Below are positions 45,432-54,160 of a stretch of 64,000 bases of DNA, one piece after another (within the stretch, counting starts at the first letter, position 1; the number at the start of each line of letters is the position of its first letter). Both the position numbers and the translations under genes were made by a program. The notes below the pieces were generated by a model. The model ran no database searches and was not told where the DNA came from. It was given only the letters and a program-made list of their open reading frames with translations. The DNA is from Thermoactinomyces vulgaris (GTDB lineage Bacteria; Bacillota; Bacilli; Thermoactinomycetales; Thermoactinomycetaceae), in NCBI RefSeq assembly GCF_003688725.1, contig NZ_REFP01000007.1:683684-747683 (forward strand), in the 5' to 3' direction.

Positions 45432-45575
45432 ATAATAGGTTACCAACGGACTTTTGTCAATCCGTTACCCGGAATCCAACACCCCATCCAATCGGAAGTT
45501 ATGCGTGGCATCGTAAAAGGAATCATCATACAAGCGAAGTATTGTATTCAGGAAAAACAGAAAGGAGTAAAAAAG

Positions 45576-46043
45576 ATGATTAAATGGGAAGCTGTAAAGC
45601 AACCAGCGACAGATGAAGATATTCAACATATTGAGGATTTTGTTGGTAAAAAGTTGCCTGGAGATTATGTAGAATTGGCGAAGGTTTATCACGGAAGTGT
45701 TCCAGGAGTATGCATTGATGTTGATGGGGAACCTTACCCATTTGATCAATTGTTATCTGTTTCAAAAGAAGACGGAGAAGAAGAGGATTTTTGCCATGTA
45801 ATCGGAGCCTATAGACATATGTACTTGGACGAAAACTCAGATCCGACTCTTCCTGAAGGATTTGTCCCTTTCGCATTGGATGGACAGAATAAATGGTATT
45901 GTTTTGATTATCGGGAATCCACTGAATCCCCCGCAATTGTGCTTATTAACTGGGAAGCTCATTATGAAGATGATCCGGACTACGTTGTAACCTTTATAAA
46001 AGAATCGTTTAATGAATTATTGGAAAGTCTGTATGAACTTTAA
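45576..46043 (+). CDS. SMI1/KNR4 (SUKH) family protein
   Basis: 155 residues from the ATG after AAAGGAGTAAAAAAG. SUKH features: ATDEDIQHIEDFVGKKLPGD YVELAKVYHG at the start and GFVPFALDGQNKWYCFDYRE later. SUKH proteins often serve as immunity proteins for polymorphic toxins. No toxin is adjacent. A decayed paralogue sits at 50714-51192. Orphan immunity gene, by inference. Confidence 0.88.
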   Translation: MIKWEAVKQPATDEDIQHIEDFVGKKLPGDYVELAKVYHGSVPGVCIDVDGEPYPFDQLLSVSKEDGEEEDFCHVIGAYRHMYLDENSDPTLPEGFVPFALDGQNKWYCFDYRESTESPAIVLINWEAHYEDDPDYVVTFIKESFNELLESLYEL

Positions 46044-46123
46044 TATCTTTTCTACAGCGCTATCGTAAATGTAGTACAATTTCCGGTGCTTTTTTATCGT
46101 AACTCGCATACTTTTACCCATAG

Positions 46124-46159
46124 AAAAAAGCCTCTCCATGACTGGAGAAGGCTTTTTTA
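46124..46159. terminator. Hairpin of the CCTCTCC family next to a PIG-L remnant
   Basis: AAAAAAGCCTCTCCA pairs with TGGAGAAGGCTTTTTT. It sits directly before the PIG-L 3' end, in the same arrangement as at 52583-52621. Confidence 0.8.
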
Positions 46160-46310
46160 TTGTCCCGGCATAATGGAACAGATTGGCTAGGAATGGATCA
46201 AATGGCTTCATTCCTGTCACCACTTTCCCCGGCCGTCGCTGTTCATATCAAGATATTTGATATGTCGATTTTCTTCGGGAACATCCAAAAGAAGACCGTC
46301 ACTCCTTCAT
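46157..46310 (-). pseudogene. PIG-L deacetylase remnant
   Basis: The stop and last codons (TTATTGTCCCGGCATAATGG on the plus strand) align with the 3' end of the intact gene at 52619. A second piece, GCCGTCGCTGTTCATATCAA at about 46233, aligns with 53038-53060. Between them most of the gene is deleted. A relic of a third PIG-L copy. Confidence 0.75.
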
Positions 46311-46472
46311 ATTGTCCAAAGCGATCGTCTTGGAACTATCCAAGACAACAAATGACGCCCGGAAACCGGTAAAGTATCAACCTGCAAAAATGGGCGGCAA
46401 AATGGGTCGATATCCAGAAATCCCTTCATAGAATAAAAAGAAACTTCTTTTTTCATCCGGAGGTGGCATGAC

Positions 46473-47006
46473 ATGTACCTTGCTCATTACCCTGTTGGCG
46501 GTTATTTGGCCAATCAACCCAATTATCAAGCTTATGCTTGGATCCAAGGAGGTCCGCTTGCACCGGAACTCAGAGGTTATGTGACGTTTACAGAAGTGCC
46601 GGGCGGCACCGAAGTGTTTATTGAAGTGAGCGGACTGCCTCCCTATCAACCGGGAGGAAACGGCCGGCAACCCGTTGGTCCGTTTGGATTCCATCTCCAT
46701 GAAAACGGCAGCTGTGCCGTTGGAAATCCTGGCGATCCGTTTCAAGCGGCCGGTAATCATTGGAATCCGGACAACCAACCTCATGGCAATCATCCCGGCG
46801 ATTTCCCCGTTCTTTTTTCAAATAACGGGTATGCACGGATGAGCTTTTTCACCAACCGCTTCCGTCCATCCCAAGTGATCGGAAAATCGGTCATGATCCA
46901 TCAAAACCCGGATGACTTCCGCTCCCAACCTTCGGGAAATGCCGGAAAACGCCTGGCTTGCGGAGTCATCCAGGGAGTTTATGGTTCAACGTCTGTATTC
47001 CGATAA
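46473..47006 (+). CDS. sodC: Cu/Zn superoxide dismutase
   Basis: 177 residues. All expected metal ligands are visible: GFHLHENGSC (two Cu His and first Cys), GNHWNP (bridging His), PHGNHPGDFP (two Zn His and Asp), VMIHQNPDDF (Cu His), and a C-terminal Cys in RLACGVI. It dismutates superoxide. No signal peptide is seen in this frame, unlike most bacterial SodC, so it may be cytosolic or spore-associated. GGAGGTGG precedes the ATG by a few bases. Single gene. Confidence 0.93.
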   Translation: MYLAHYPVGGYLANQPNYQAYAWIQGGPLAPELRGYVTFTEVPGGTEVFIEVSGLPPYQPGGNGRQPVGPFGFHLHENGSCAVGNPGDPFQAAGNHWNPDNQPHGNHPGDFPVLFSNNGYARMSFFTNRFRPSQVIGKSVMIHQNPDDFRSQPSGNAGKRLACGVIQGVYGSTSVFR

Positions 47007-47102
47007 AAACAGCTCTGAAAACAATAGTTTTATTTGGATAAAATATTTATAATATTGTTAGAAGATAAAAATTTTAATTCGAATGGAACGGGGGTTGTCT
47101 GC

Positions 47103-47702
47103 TTGGCTTCCGGAATCCCAGCGAAGTTTCGTCAGTTATACGGGTTGGTCCCATGCGGACTTTCGCCCGACGGCAAAACACTCATTGCCCCCCGGGATGC
47201 CGACTCTTTTCAAAAATACCGGTGTCCGGAGTGTAGAGAACCGCTGAAATTAAGGAAAAGCAACCGCAGAAAAACACATTTCTCCCATCATCACATGAAA
47301 GACAGCGAATGTTTGCTGTACCATTCGCCGGTCACCTTGGCGAAATGGGTTCTCCGCCATGTTTTTCAGCAATGGTTGGCACAAAAAAACACCACTCCCA
47401 TTCAAATCAGTTTCTTCTTCCAACCTCCGCATCCCATTCCCTTAAACCCGGTTTATCAGATCAAATGGGATCAACGCTTCCGTGACCACACCTCCCATCT
47501 TTCCCTGCATGACGAAGACGGAAAAGCCCTTCTTTATATCGGAATCATTGATGAAGCACAAAGTCCCCGTCTCCCATCTTCCCGTTGGCTTGAGGTTTCA
47601 GCAGAGAATGTGTTGTCCGATCCATATTTGTTGGAATCGTTAAACTCGTCCATGGCGCCACCACCTTTTTTAAAATACGAACAATTGAAACTCGATTTTT
47701 AA
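47103..47702 (+). CDS. CoiA-like competence protein
   Basis: 199 residues from a TTG eight bases after GGGGG; an earlier in-frame start at 47034 would overlap a TATAAT-like -10 box. The N-terminus contains YRCPECREPLKLRKSNRRKT, the zinc-finger-like region of CoiA, then THFSHHHMKDSECLLYHSPV and a region resembling its nuclease domain. It is much shorter than full CoiA (about 320-400), so it may be a reduced family member. CoiA helps recombination of incoming DNA. Confidence 0.7.
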   Translation: MASGIPAKFRQLYGLVPCGLSPDGKTLIAPRDADSFQKYRCPECREPLKLRKSNRRKTHFSHHHMKDSECLLYHSPVTLAKWVLRHVFQQWLAQKNTTPIQISFFFQPPHPIPLNPVYQIKWDQRFRDHTSHLSLHDEDGKALLYIGIIDEAQSPRLPSSRWLEVSAENVLSDPYLLESLNSSMAPPPFLKYEQLKLDF

Positions 47703-47816
47703 ATCTTCCAGGTACCGGTTCCCCGGTTATTGCTAACGAGGAGCCGGTGCTTTAAATCACAACATCTTCAAGCAGATAAACCTGCGCACAACAGGAGGAT
47801 CACCGATGGATCACCG

Positions 47817-48986
47817 ATGAAAAAAAGACTCATATCCAGAAACCGCAATTACCGTTTTCTGTGGTTGGGACAAACAGGAAGCGTCTTGGGGGATTGGTTT
47901 AATCAGGTCGCGCTGGCACAAACCGTTCTTTTTTTTGTCTGATTCCGCCTTGTCGGTCGGTATTCTTTTGATGTGCCGCGCCCTGCCTTCTGCCCTTTTG
48001 GGGGTGTTCACCGGTCCCGTGATTGATCATTTTTCCAAGAAAAAAATCATGATTCTCTCGGATTTGGCGCGTGGCCTGATAGTATCCTCTTTTATGTTTT
48101 CCTTTCTTTTCAAGCAAGTTTGGATCTTGTATGCCGGTTCTTTTTTGATCGGATGCCTGAGTGCTTTTTTTAACCCTTCCCGCCAAGCAGCCATTCCTTC
48201 GGTGGTGGCCAGAAAAGACTTGGCGGAAGCCAATTCATTTTCCTCCGCAACGGACAGCATGATCGGGATTCTGGGAGCGGTTTTGGGCGGAATTGTATCC
48301 ACAGCTTTCAACCCTTTGGTTTGTTTTGTCATCAATGCAATCTCTTATTTCTGGTCCGCTTTTTGCATTTTTCAGATGAAATGGTCCGAATCCGTCTCTC
48401 CTTCACACTCTGATTCGTATTTCAAATCACTCAAAAAAGGGGTTCATGAAGCCTCCCGCAATCAAGTCGCCAGGGCCATCATCCTCATCGGCATCAGTTG
48501 GGGTTTTGCCGGCGGAGGATATTACATATTGATCCCTTTGCTCGGTAACAATGTTTATCAAATGCAGGGGTTGGGGATCGGCATCCTGTATGCCGTTGAC
48601 GGATTGGGCGTTTTGACCGGGGCGTATCTTGTCAAGAAATTCGTGAATCATCAATATCGCCGGGGGATTGTGTGGTACGGGGCTTCGTATCTCTTCCAAG
48701 CCGTTTTTTTCGCTTTTCTGCACATACCAATACGCTGCTCACGGGAATCTTCATGCTTTACTTGATGCGGCTGTTTTCCGGCATCATCATCCCGCTTGAT
48801 ACATACATGCTGCAAATGAATACAACCGAAGCCGTTCGCGGCCGTGTCTTCTCTCTGCATATGGCAACCTATGGCGGAGTGATGCAATTATCCTATATTG
48901 TATCCGGATGGGCTTACGAGCAACTGGGAATTTCCGTTACCGGGCTTGTTATCGGGATCATCTCTTTCTTATGCGGCATTCATTGA
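47817..48986 (+). pseudogene. MFS transporter broken by frameshifts
   Basis: Three frame segments join into one MFS pump: RNYRFLWLGQTGSVLGDWFN ... TVLFF (to about 47940), SALSVGILLMCRALPSALLG through FFAFLHIP (47935-48730), and NTLLTGIFMLYLMRLFSGII to the end. The first break lies in a T8 run near 47930, the second near 48725, and the last residues (ISFLCGIH) also end early. It belongs to the MFS_3 group. The pump should be non-functional as sequenced, unless the shifts are errors. Confidence 0.82.
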
Positions 48987-49035
48987 CTTGTGCAATACCG
49001 GCTCGGCAAGTTTGTTTTGCACTCCAATGTCATAT

Positions 49036-49067
49036 AAAAAGGACTTGGAATGCCCAAGTCCTTTTTA
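49036..49067. terminator. Terminator after the broken MFS gene
   Basis: AAAAAGGACTTGG and CCCAAGTCCTTTTT around AATG. Confidence 0.9.
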
Positions 49068-49135
49068 TACAAACCTTTTGACAAGACTGTTTGTATGTGA
49101 TAGTTTTTTGTTTTTTATGTTTATTGTTGATGAGT

Positions 49136-49167
49136 GTTTGTGTTACAAACTGGTTTGGGCATATAAT
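49136..49167 (+). promoter_or_regulatory. Promoter with palindromic operator, copy 1
   Basis: GTTTGT-GTT-ACAAAC (49136-49150) followed 11 bases later by TATAATGG (49162). No gene starts downstream on this strand, so the promoter may have lost its gene. Confidence 0.5.
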
Positions 49168-49288
49168 GGTGTTTTATCATTGACATTTCTGGAATCCATG
49201 TGGTTCTTACTGCCCTTTGGTAAATGTGATAAATCTGTTTGGATCGAATACCTCTTAGAAAGCAATACAAATAACCAAAAAGCCCCCT

Positions 49289-49672
49289 TCAACTTTGGAC
49301 AATCTGGATCAGGTTCCCGCATGTATCATCAAATACTGCCAGGGAGATTCCATCGATGTTGGTCGGCTCCATGGTAAATTTCACACCTTTCTCTTTTAAA
49401 CGCTCATACTCCTGATGAACATCTGCGACCCCAAACTGAACGGCCGGGAGCCCGTCAGCATATAATTTCTCTTGGTATTCCTTGCCGGCCGGATGATGGG
49501 CAGGTTCCAGCAACAATTTTGTGCCATCCGGATTCTCCGGGGAGACCAGTGTCAACCATCGGTATTCACCGGCTTGGATATCCTCCTTTTTTATAAACCC
49601 CAGTTTTTCGGTATAAAACCGAAGTGCTTTGTCCTGGTCTTTCACCAACAAGCTCATCACAACAATTTTCAT
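49289..49672 (-). CDS. VOC family protein
   Basis: 127 residues, one VOC domain: VMSLLVKDQDKALRFYTEKL at the start, YRWLTLVSPENPDGTKLLLE, and SLAVFDDTCGNLIQIVQ with the metal-site Glu replaced by Gln at the end. Resembles YaeR/PhnB-like or DUF glyoxalases. AAAGGGAGGAAACC precedes the ATG. Function unknown. Confidence 0.88.
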   Translation of the reverse strand: MKIVVMSLLVKDQDKALRFYTEKLGFIKKEDIQAGEYRWLTLVSPENPDGTKLLLEPAHHPAGKEYQEKLYADGLPAVQFGVADVHQEYERLKEKGVKFTMEPTNIDGISLAVFDDTCGNLIQIVQS

Positions 49673-49785
49673 CGGGGTTTCCTCCCTTTTCCTTGTTTAA
49701 GATGATTTATTCCTTTGTTTAACTTGATGCGAACAAAATATACTTCTCTAAGTGTGCTTTATGTCCTTTGTATTTTGTTGATTTA

Positions 49786-49820
49786 GTTTGTTTTACAAAC
49801 TTGTTTTTATTAAATAATGG
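49786..49820 (+). promoter_or_regulatory. Promoter with palindromic operator, copy 2
   Basis: GTTTGT-TTT-ACAAAC (49786-49800) with AATAATGG at 49813, the same spacing as copy 1. The following 230 bases before the GNAT gene at 50049 hold no other gene. Confidence 0.5.
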
Positions 49821-50048
49821 TTTTTATCTTGAATCCATTGCCCCCAGTGCCGGCTGTAATTAATCAACTCCCCCTTCTTCCAACCTGCAGGCAAAAATTT
49901 ATCAAATAAACCATTGAAGGCATTCAGCGTCATTTATAAGATAAAACCAGTATCATAGTATTCGAATAATTCCAAGAACCCCGCTTCAATCCAACTGAAT
50001 CCACTTGATGTCTTAACCCACCTACTTCTCCATGAAAGGACAATCAAT

Positions 50049-50594
50049 ATGATGAATCATTTATCCATTGCCAAACCGGCAAAAGAAGATACCCAAGCAG
50101 CGTTTGACGTGTTTGAAGCCTCAATCATTGACGCTTTTGAAAAAGAAGGCCTTGGAGATTTAACCAATGATATGGCCTTTGAGATTGATTCCAAAAAGAA
50201 ACTGCTCACCTCTTCACTGGAGAATGCCAACCCGGGTATTTCCTTTCTGGTTGCCAAAATGAACGGCCGCCTGATCGGAACGATTTCTTTCGGGCCTTGC
50301 GGAAGTGAAATCAAAAAATTGACCCGTGGCAAGCTGGAGTCCATCGGGGAACTTGGCAGTCTTTATGTATTGCCCGGCTTTCAAGGAAAAGGCGTGGCGT
50401 CCGCTTTGATTCATTCCATGATGCAACGGCTTCATCAATTCGGAATTGAACAATTTTGTTTGGACAGCGGTTACATGCATGCACAAAAAAAGTGGTTAAG
50501 GAAATTTGGCAAGCCTTATCACATCGCCAAAGATTACTGGGGAAAAGATCGCCATCATATGATTTGGCTGTGTCGGGTCATTGATTATGTGTAA
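50049..50594 (+). CDS. GNAT family N-acetyltransferase
   Basis: 181 residues. ELGSLYVLPGFQGKGVASAL is the acetyl-CoA motif (QGKGVA); the C-terminus YMHAQKKWLRKFGKPYHIAK follows the B motif. Substrate unknown. The start is ATG 50049 or 50052 after GAAAGGAC. Might be regulated by the palindrome 250 bases upstream. Confidence 0.86.
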   Translation: MMNHLSIAKPAKEDTQAAFDVFEASIIDAFEKEGLGDLTNDMAFEIDSKKKLLTSSLENANPGISFLVAKMNGRLIGTISFGPCGSEIKKLTRGKLESIGELGSLYVLPGFQGKGVASALIHSMMQRLHQFGIEQFCLDSGYMHAQKKWLRKFGKPYHIAKDYWGKDRHHMIWLCRVIDYV

Positions 50595-50615
50595 GCCTTG
50601 AATAAATAAAGAAAG

Positions 50616-50697
50616 ATGACATTCTTGGAATTTTGGACGGGATCGTTGGGTTCGGTGGTGCACTGTTTACCCTTTTCTTTGGTACCCGTGGATTAAA
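50616..50697 (+). pseudogene. DUF4064 N-terminal fragment
   Basis: GIVGFGGALFTLFFGTRGL aligns with GGIFGFGGALFAIFFGAVDE of the intact DUF4064 gene at 51570. Only about 25 codons remain. Confidence 0.55.
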
Positions 50698-50713
50698 ATG
50701 AGGTGAAAAAAAT

Positions 50714-51192
50714 ATGATTAAATTTCGTATATTAGAGGAAACTGAGAAACCTGCTGATGATGAATTGGCTGAAGTGAAAGAACATTGTGGAATAAAATTG
50801 CCACCAGACTTTGTAAGATTCTATAGCCAATAAGATATGCCGGAAAATCTTGAAGGAGAAATATACATAAAGGCAAAAGGTTACCCATATCCCCTTCAAC
50901 TGGATGGGTTTTATTTGCCAGACCAAATGATTGAAGAATATGACGTCAGATTGGATGAGGATGAATCAATTCAAAGCAAAGGCAAACTCATTCCGTTCGC
51001 TTTTCATCAATCAATCAGTATTGTTTCTTTTACCCAGCCAATAACGAAAATGACCCTATTATTGTTTGGGTAGACTCAAATCATGCAGCACAGGATCTTT
51101 TCCGTGAAAATAAATTTAATCCGGAAGCTGTTGTAGTGGTAAGGAATACATTTAAACAATTTCTCGAAGACCTGTATATAGATAATACGTAA
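50714..51192 (+). pseudogene. SMI1/KNR4 (SUKH) protein, decayed
   Basis: From an ATG at 50714 the product MIKFRILEETEKPADDELAE continues HCGIKLPPDFVRFYSQ to an in-frame TAA (50831-50833). It then resumes DMPENLEGEIYIKAKGYPYP, shifts frame near 51045 and ends PIIVWVDSNHAAQDLFRENK ... FLEDLYIDNT at 51190-51192. One nonsense and one frameshift in a SUKH-type immunity protein; paralogue of the intact gene at 45576. Confidence 0.8.
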
Positions 51193-51246
51193 CAAACAGT
51201 TCATCAATCCCTTAGGTTACTTGTGCTGTCTACCCATTCCAAACTC

Positions 51247-51307
51247 AAAGAAGGTGCCGAAAAACGGTGTTGACCCTCAAGCGTGTCAGGGGTTTCGGTC
51301 ACATGCC
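51247..51307 (+). repeat. Decayed CRISPR leader fragment
   Basis: GAAGGTGCCGAAAAACGGTG, then CCTCAAGCGTGTCAGGGGTT and TCGGTCACATGCC match the last 60 bases of the four intact leaders, which read GAAGGTGCTCGAAAAACGGT to CACATGCC. No repeat follows; a broken gene begins instead. Confidence 0.75.
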
Positions 51308-51557
51308 CGGCCTCATCAAGAAGGGAAAATCGTTGTCGGCGATAAGCAATTAAACGCCAACATGTTTATGGGTGATTCGGTTGGCGGCAAGATTGCAGGC
51401 GGTGTCAAACAAAAATGGCGTTCTAACTTTCTTGACCAATAATAATGACCGTCTGGACCCCAAGTCAGCCAAAGAAATCAAAATGGATTTAGGCGAAGTG
51501 ATGTCATCCGATTTTATGAACACCAACAAGGTTGAGTTTGAAATCAAAGTGCAATAA
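51307..51557 (+). pseudogene. Fragment of a secreted-type protein next to DUF4064
   Basis: Frame 1 reads IVVGDKQLNANMFMGDSVGG KIAGGVKQK; after a one-base shift near 51415 it continues NGVLTFLTNNNDRLDPKSAK and VMSSDFMNTNKVEFEIKVQ to a stop at 51555-51557. The N-terminus is missing and replaced by the leader fragment. The parent resembles DUF4352-like lipoproteins, weakly. Confidence 0.5.
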
Positions 51558-51569
51558 GGAGGATAGACA

Positions 51570-51914
51570 ATGAGCCGGACAACAGAATTTGTCCTGGGGC
51601 TTATCGGTGGGATTTTCGGTTTTGGCGGTGCACTGTTTGCTATCTTTTTTGGAGCTGTGGATGAGGCTGTTTCAGGCGGTACATCGGAGGTAACCGGGTT
51701 AGGTTGGGGAGCTTTCCTTTTTTCCATCTTGGCAATCGTAGGAGCAATTGTAGTAAAGATCAATCCAAAGATCGGCGGCACTTTGATGCTGATTTCAGGG
51801 ATCGGCGGAATAATTAGCATCTCGATGTTCTATGTATTAGCAACCGTGTTCCTTGTAATTGCAGGATTAATGGGAATCTTCCGCAAGGATAAACAAAAAG
51901 AAATGTCAGCATGA
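51570..51914 (+). CDS. DUF4064 membrane protein
   Basis: 114 residues with four hydrophobic segments: FVLGLIGGIFGFGGALFAIF, then GWGAFLFSILAIVGAIVV, GGTLMLISGIGGIISISMF and ATVFLVIAGLMGIF. This is the DUF4064 pattern. Role unknown; preceded by AAGGAGGATAGACA. Only 18 bases after its stop begins the first CRISPR-associated hairpin and leader. Confidence 0.85.
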   Translation: MSRTTEFVLGLIGGIFGFGGALFAIFFGAVDEAVSGGTSEVTGLGWGAFLFSILAIVGAIVVKINPKIGGTLMLISGIGGIISISMFYVLATVFLVIAGLMGIFRKDKQKEMSA

Positions 51915-51932
51915 ACCTAAAGGTGGGATTTT

Positions 51933-51983
51933 CCTCTTCTGGAGGATTACAAAAACAGCCCTCTCCATTTCCCGGAGAGGGCT
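51933..51983 (+). repeat. Partial CRISPR repeat plus CCCTCTCC hairpin
   Basis: CCTCTTCTGGAGGATTAC (51933-51950) is the 3' half of a repeat with the degenerate end GATTAC in place of GATTGAAAC. AGCCCTCTCC (51957-51966) and GGAGAGGGCT (51974-51983) form the hairpin that ends arrays. It marks the end of a lost array just before leader 1. Confidence 0.75.
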
Positions 51984-52258
51984 GTAATATTAGAACTGAA
52001 GGTTTACAAGAATTTTATTTTTTTGTAGACTGATATTAGTTGATATTTTTGATGTTCATACAAGGATTTATCGAGCGCCTTGATATGTCAAAAATCCCCG
52101 GGGTTGCTCGCAATAGCTGAAACCCGCATGAAATAAAGGAAAAAGCCACTTCGTTTTGAGCTGATACATAAAAAATAACTTAAATGCTCTTTTAAAAACG
52201 AAGGTGCTCGAAAAACGGTGCTGAACCTCAAGCGTGCCAAGGGTTTCAGACACATGCC
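51984..52258 (+). repeat. CRISPR leader, copy 1
   Basis: About 275 bases shared with leaders 2-4. Landmarks: TTTTTTGTAGACTGATATTA, GAGCGCCTTGATATGTCAAA, CCCCGGGGTTGCTCGCAA, GAAAAAGCCACTTCGTTTTG, AACGAAGGTGCTCGAAAAAC and GGGTTTCAGACACATGCC just before the first repeat. Inner pairs GAGC/GCTC and CTTCGTTTT/AAAACGAAG can fold. Presumed promoter and integration signal for array 1. Confidence 0.85.
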
Positions 52259-52582
52259 GTCAGAATGATTACACCTCTCTTAGAGGATTGAAACTTTTAC
52301 GCATCGCCTTGGCGAACATCGCCTTTAAGTCAGAATGATTACACCTCTCTTAGAGGATTGAAACTACAACTTCTTTTTAAGTTTACGAACGTAACTTTCA
52401 CGTCAGAATGATTACACCTCTCTTAGAGGATTGAAACATGTCATTGCTGATTCCTCCTTATGGAACATATGTTTGTCAGAATGATTACACCTCTTCTAGA
52501 GGATTGAAACGATAGCTTTTGCGATGGTATCTTTGTTGTAGGGAAGGTCAAAATGGTTACACCTCTTCTGGAGGATTGAAAC
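52259..52582 (+). CRISPR. CRISPR array 1: five 36-bp repeats, four spacers
   Basis: Repeats at 52259-52294, 52329-52364, 52402-52437, 52475-52510 and 52547-52582. The first three are identical (GTCAGAATGATTACACC... TTAGAGGATTGAAAC); the fourth has TTCTAGAGG; the fifth is GTCAAAATGGTTACACC...TTCTGGAGG. Spacers are 34, 37, 37 and 36 bases. Each repeat has a CCTCT...AGAGG stem and the ATTGAAAC end common to type I-A/B and type III repeats. Leader on the left. No cas genes in the window, so processing must depend on genes elsewhere. Confidence 0.96.
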
Positions 52583-52616
52583 AAAAAAGCCCTCTCCGGA
52601 TATGGAGAGGGCTTTT
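52583..52616. terminator. Array-end hairpin / PIG-L terminator
   Basis: GCCCTCTCC (52589-52597) and GGAGAGGGC (52604-52612) flanked by A6 and T4. It ends array 1 on the right and the PIG-L gene coming from the other direction. Confidence 0.88.
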
Positions 52617-52618
52617 AA

Positions 52619-53377
52619 TTATTGTCCTGGCATGTGGAGATAGTGGAACGGATCGGCCAAGAATTTATCAAATTGACGGCTGACTGAATGATATCCAATC
52701 GCATATGCACCGAACCTCGGAGCCCAGGCAGCATAACACCGGCAAGCATTGATGACACGTTGCTTGATGGTGTTATCCGTCGGAGTATCTTTCCAACCGC
52801 CGCCAGGAATCGCTGCGCCACGGGATTCATAGTCATCCCTTGTGGCCATACTGATGATAAAGCGGACATAATATTGAATTGCCCCTTCATCATAGAGATC
52901 CTGCAAAGCTTGTCCACATGCTGCATGGTCCGGATGGATATCGTGATAACTCAAGGTATAGTGGTCAGCATCAGGGAACAGGTTGATATATTTTTGGATT
53001 ACACTTTTGGCTTCATTCACTGTCACATTTTCCCCGCCGTCGCTGTTCGGATCATCAAGATATTCAATATGCTGATTTTCAGCTGGTACACCAAGTTGCC
53101 GGAGAGCATTATAAAACTCCTCCATCCGGGCTTCCGCAAATTGCTCAACTGTCAACGGTTTATACCCCTCAAACTCCGGGTCGTGCTTGATCTCCCAGAA
53201 GTATCCGCCATTGACATGTGTTCCATTGATTACGTTAAGGGCCCCGGATTGGCGACCATGCGTCATCAGAACCACATGAGTATCCCTGCCGGCTGCTACA
53301 TGCTCAGCGATGGTGATCCCCATGTTCAACGTCTCATCATCTGCATGTGGTGAGTAAAAAACAACAGGTCTGCTCAT
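52619..53377 (-). CDS. PIG-L family deacetylase, copy 2
   Basis: 252 residues, close in sequence to copy 1 at 22807. VVFYSPHADDETLNMGI (zinc motif PHADDE) and YHDIHPDHAACGQALQD are conserved. The start at 53377 follows GGAGGGATACATC. Its stop is 2 bases from the hairpin that ends CRISPR array 1, and a copy of that junction, with 44 bases of this gene, is repeated at 61859-61938. It sits between an amidase gene and the array; phage-borne wall or glycan modification is possible but unproven. Confidence 0.9.
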   Translation of the reverse strand: MSRPVVFYSPHADDETLNMGITIAEHVAAGRDTHVVLMTHGRQSGALNVINGTHVNGGYFWEIKHDPEFEGYKPLTVEQFAEARMEEFYNALRQLGVPAENQHIEYLDDPNSDGGENVTVNEAKSVIQKYINLFPDADHYTLSYHDIHPDHAACGQALQDLYDEGAIQYYVRFIISMATRDDYESRGAAIPGGGWKDTPTDNTIKQRVINACRCYAAWAPRFGAYAIGYHSVSRQFDKFLADPFHYLHMPGQ

Positions 53378-53394
53378 GATGTATCCCTCCATTA

Positions 53395-53420
53395 AAAAAA
53401 CCCTGCCATTAGCAGGGTTT
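53395..53420 (-). terminator. Terminator of the amidase gene
   Basis: AAACCCTGC and GCAGGGTTT around CATTA. Confidence 0.85.
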
Positions 53421-53423
53421 GTG

Positions 53424-54119
53424 TTAAAGTTTTTTCAATTGGATTTCCTTAGAGCCTTTCCTTACCGCTTCCAGTACAGCATCAGTAATTTTGGACTCGT
53501 AGGCTGTGTCATATATCACCTCCTCATCAACGGTAATGCGATACATCGGCTTAGGTGCCGTGTTTTTCTTTTTCAGACCGAAAATTTTGGCGATCCCGAC
53601 GGCAATTGCCGCGGCCAAGTTATCCAGGAAGGCATCATCTTTTAAGAGTTTATTTTCTTTTTCGTTTGTGATAAAGAGGTTTTCAAGTAGGATTGCCGGC
53701 ATCTTGGTTTCACGGAGCACCGCGTAATTTGCACGTTTTTTCCCGCGGTCATGGATACCGACTTGTGCCAGGTAATTCATAACTTGTTCATGGAGAATAG
53801 TCTGATACCGTGCGGTTGTAGTACTGGCGTTAACATAGATGAACGATTCAAAGCCGTGGGCGGATGCGCTCGCGGCATTGTTATGCAATGAGATGAAAAG
53901 GTCAGCATTTCGATCATTGGCGAACTTAGCGCGTTCGCTCAGTTCCAAAAAGCGGTCATCCCAACGGGTAAGGGATACGACCGCTTTTTCATATTGGCCA
54001 AGATGATCATTTAGTTTTTTCGCCAAGTTTAACACCACATCTTTTTCATTGATCTTAAAACCAATAGCGCCAGGGTCTTTACCACCATGTCCAGGATCAA
54101 TCACAACATACACGCTCAT
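53424..54119 (-). CDS. N-acetylmuramoyl-L-alanine amidase (Amidase_3)
   Basis: 231 residues. VIDPGHGGKDPGAIGF (zinc His), LFISLHNNAASASAHG (zinc His) and MPAILLENLFITNEKE (catalytic Glu) are the three Amidase_3 motifs. The C-terminal part after 185 (MYRITVDEEVIYDTAYESKI) looks like a small wall-binding domain of the SPOR kind. It cuts the amide between MurNAc and L-Ala. No signal peptide, as for phage endolysins or sporulation autolysins such as CwlC. It lies in the prophage-like region and could be the prophage endolysin. Confidence 0.92.
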   Translation of the reverse strand: MSVYVVIDPGHGGKDPGAIGFKINEKDVVLNLAKKLNDHLGQYEKAVVSLTRWDDRFLELSERAKFANDRNADLFISLHNNAASASAHGFESFIYVNASTTTARYQTILHEQVMNYLAQVGIHDRGKKRANYAVLRETKMPAILLENLFITNEKENKLLKDDAFLDNLAAAIAVGIAKIFGLKKKNTAPKPMYRITVDEEVIYDTAYESKITDAVLEAVRKGSKEIQLKKL

Positions 54120-54160
54120 TTGGACTTGCCCCCTTTGATCAAGTTTTTCGGTCCAGAATA

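Noticed and set aside
2517..52582. Functional coupling of Argonaute with the CRISPR arrays
   Set aside because: They are 48 kb apart with housekeeping genes between; nothing in the sequence links them.
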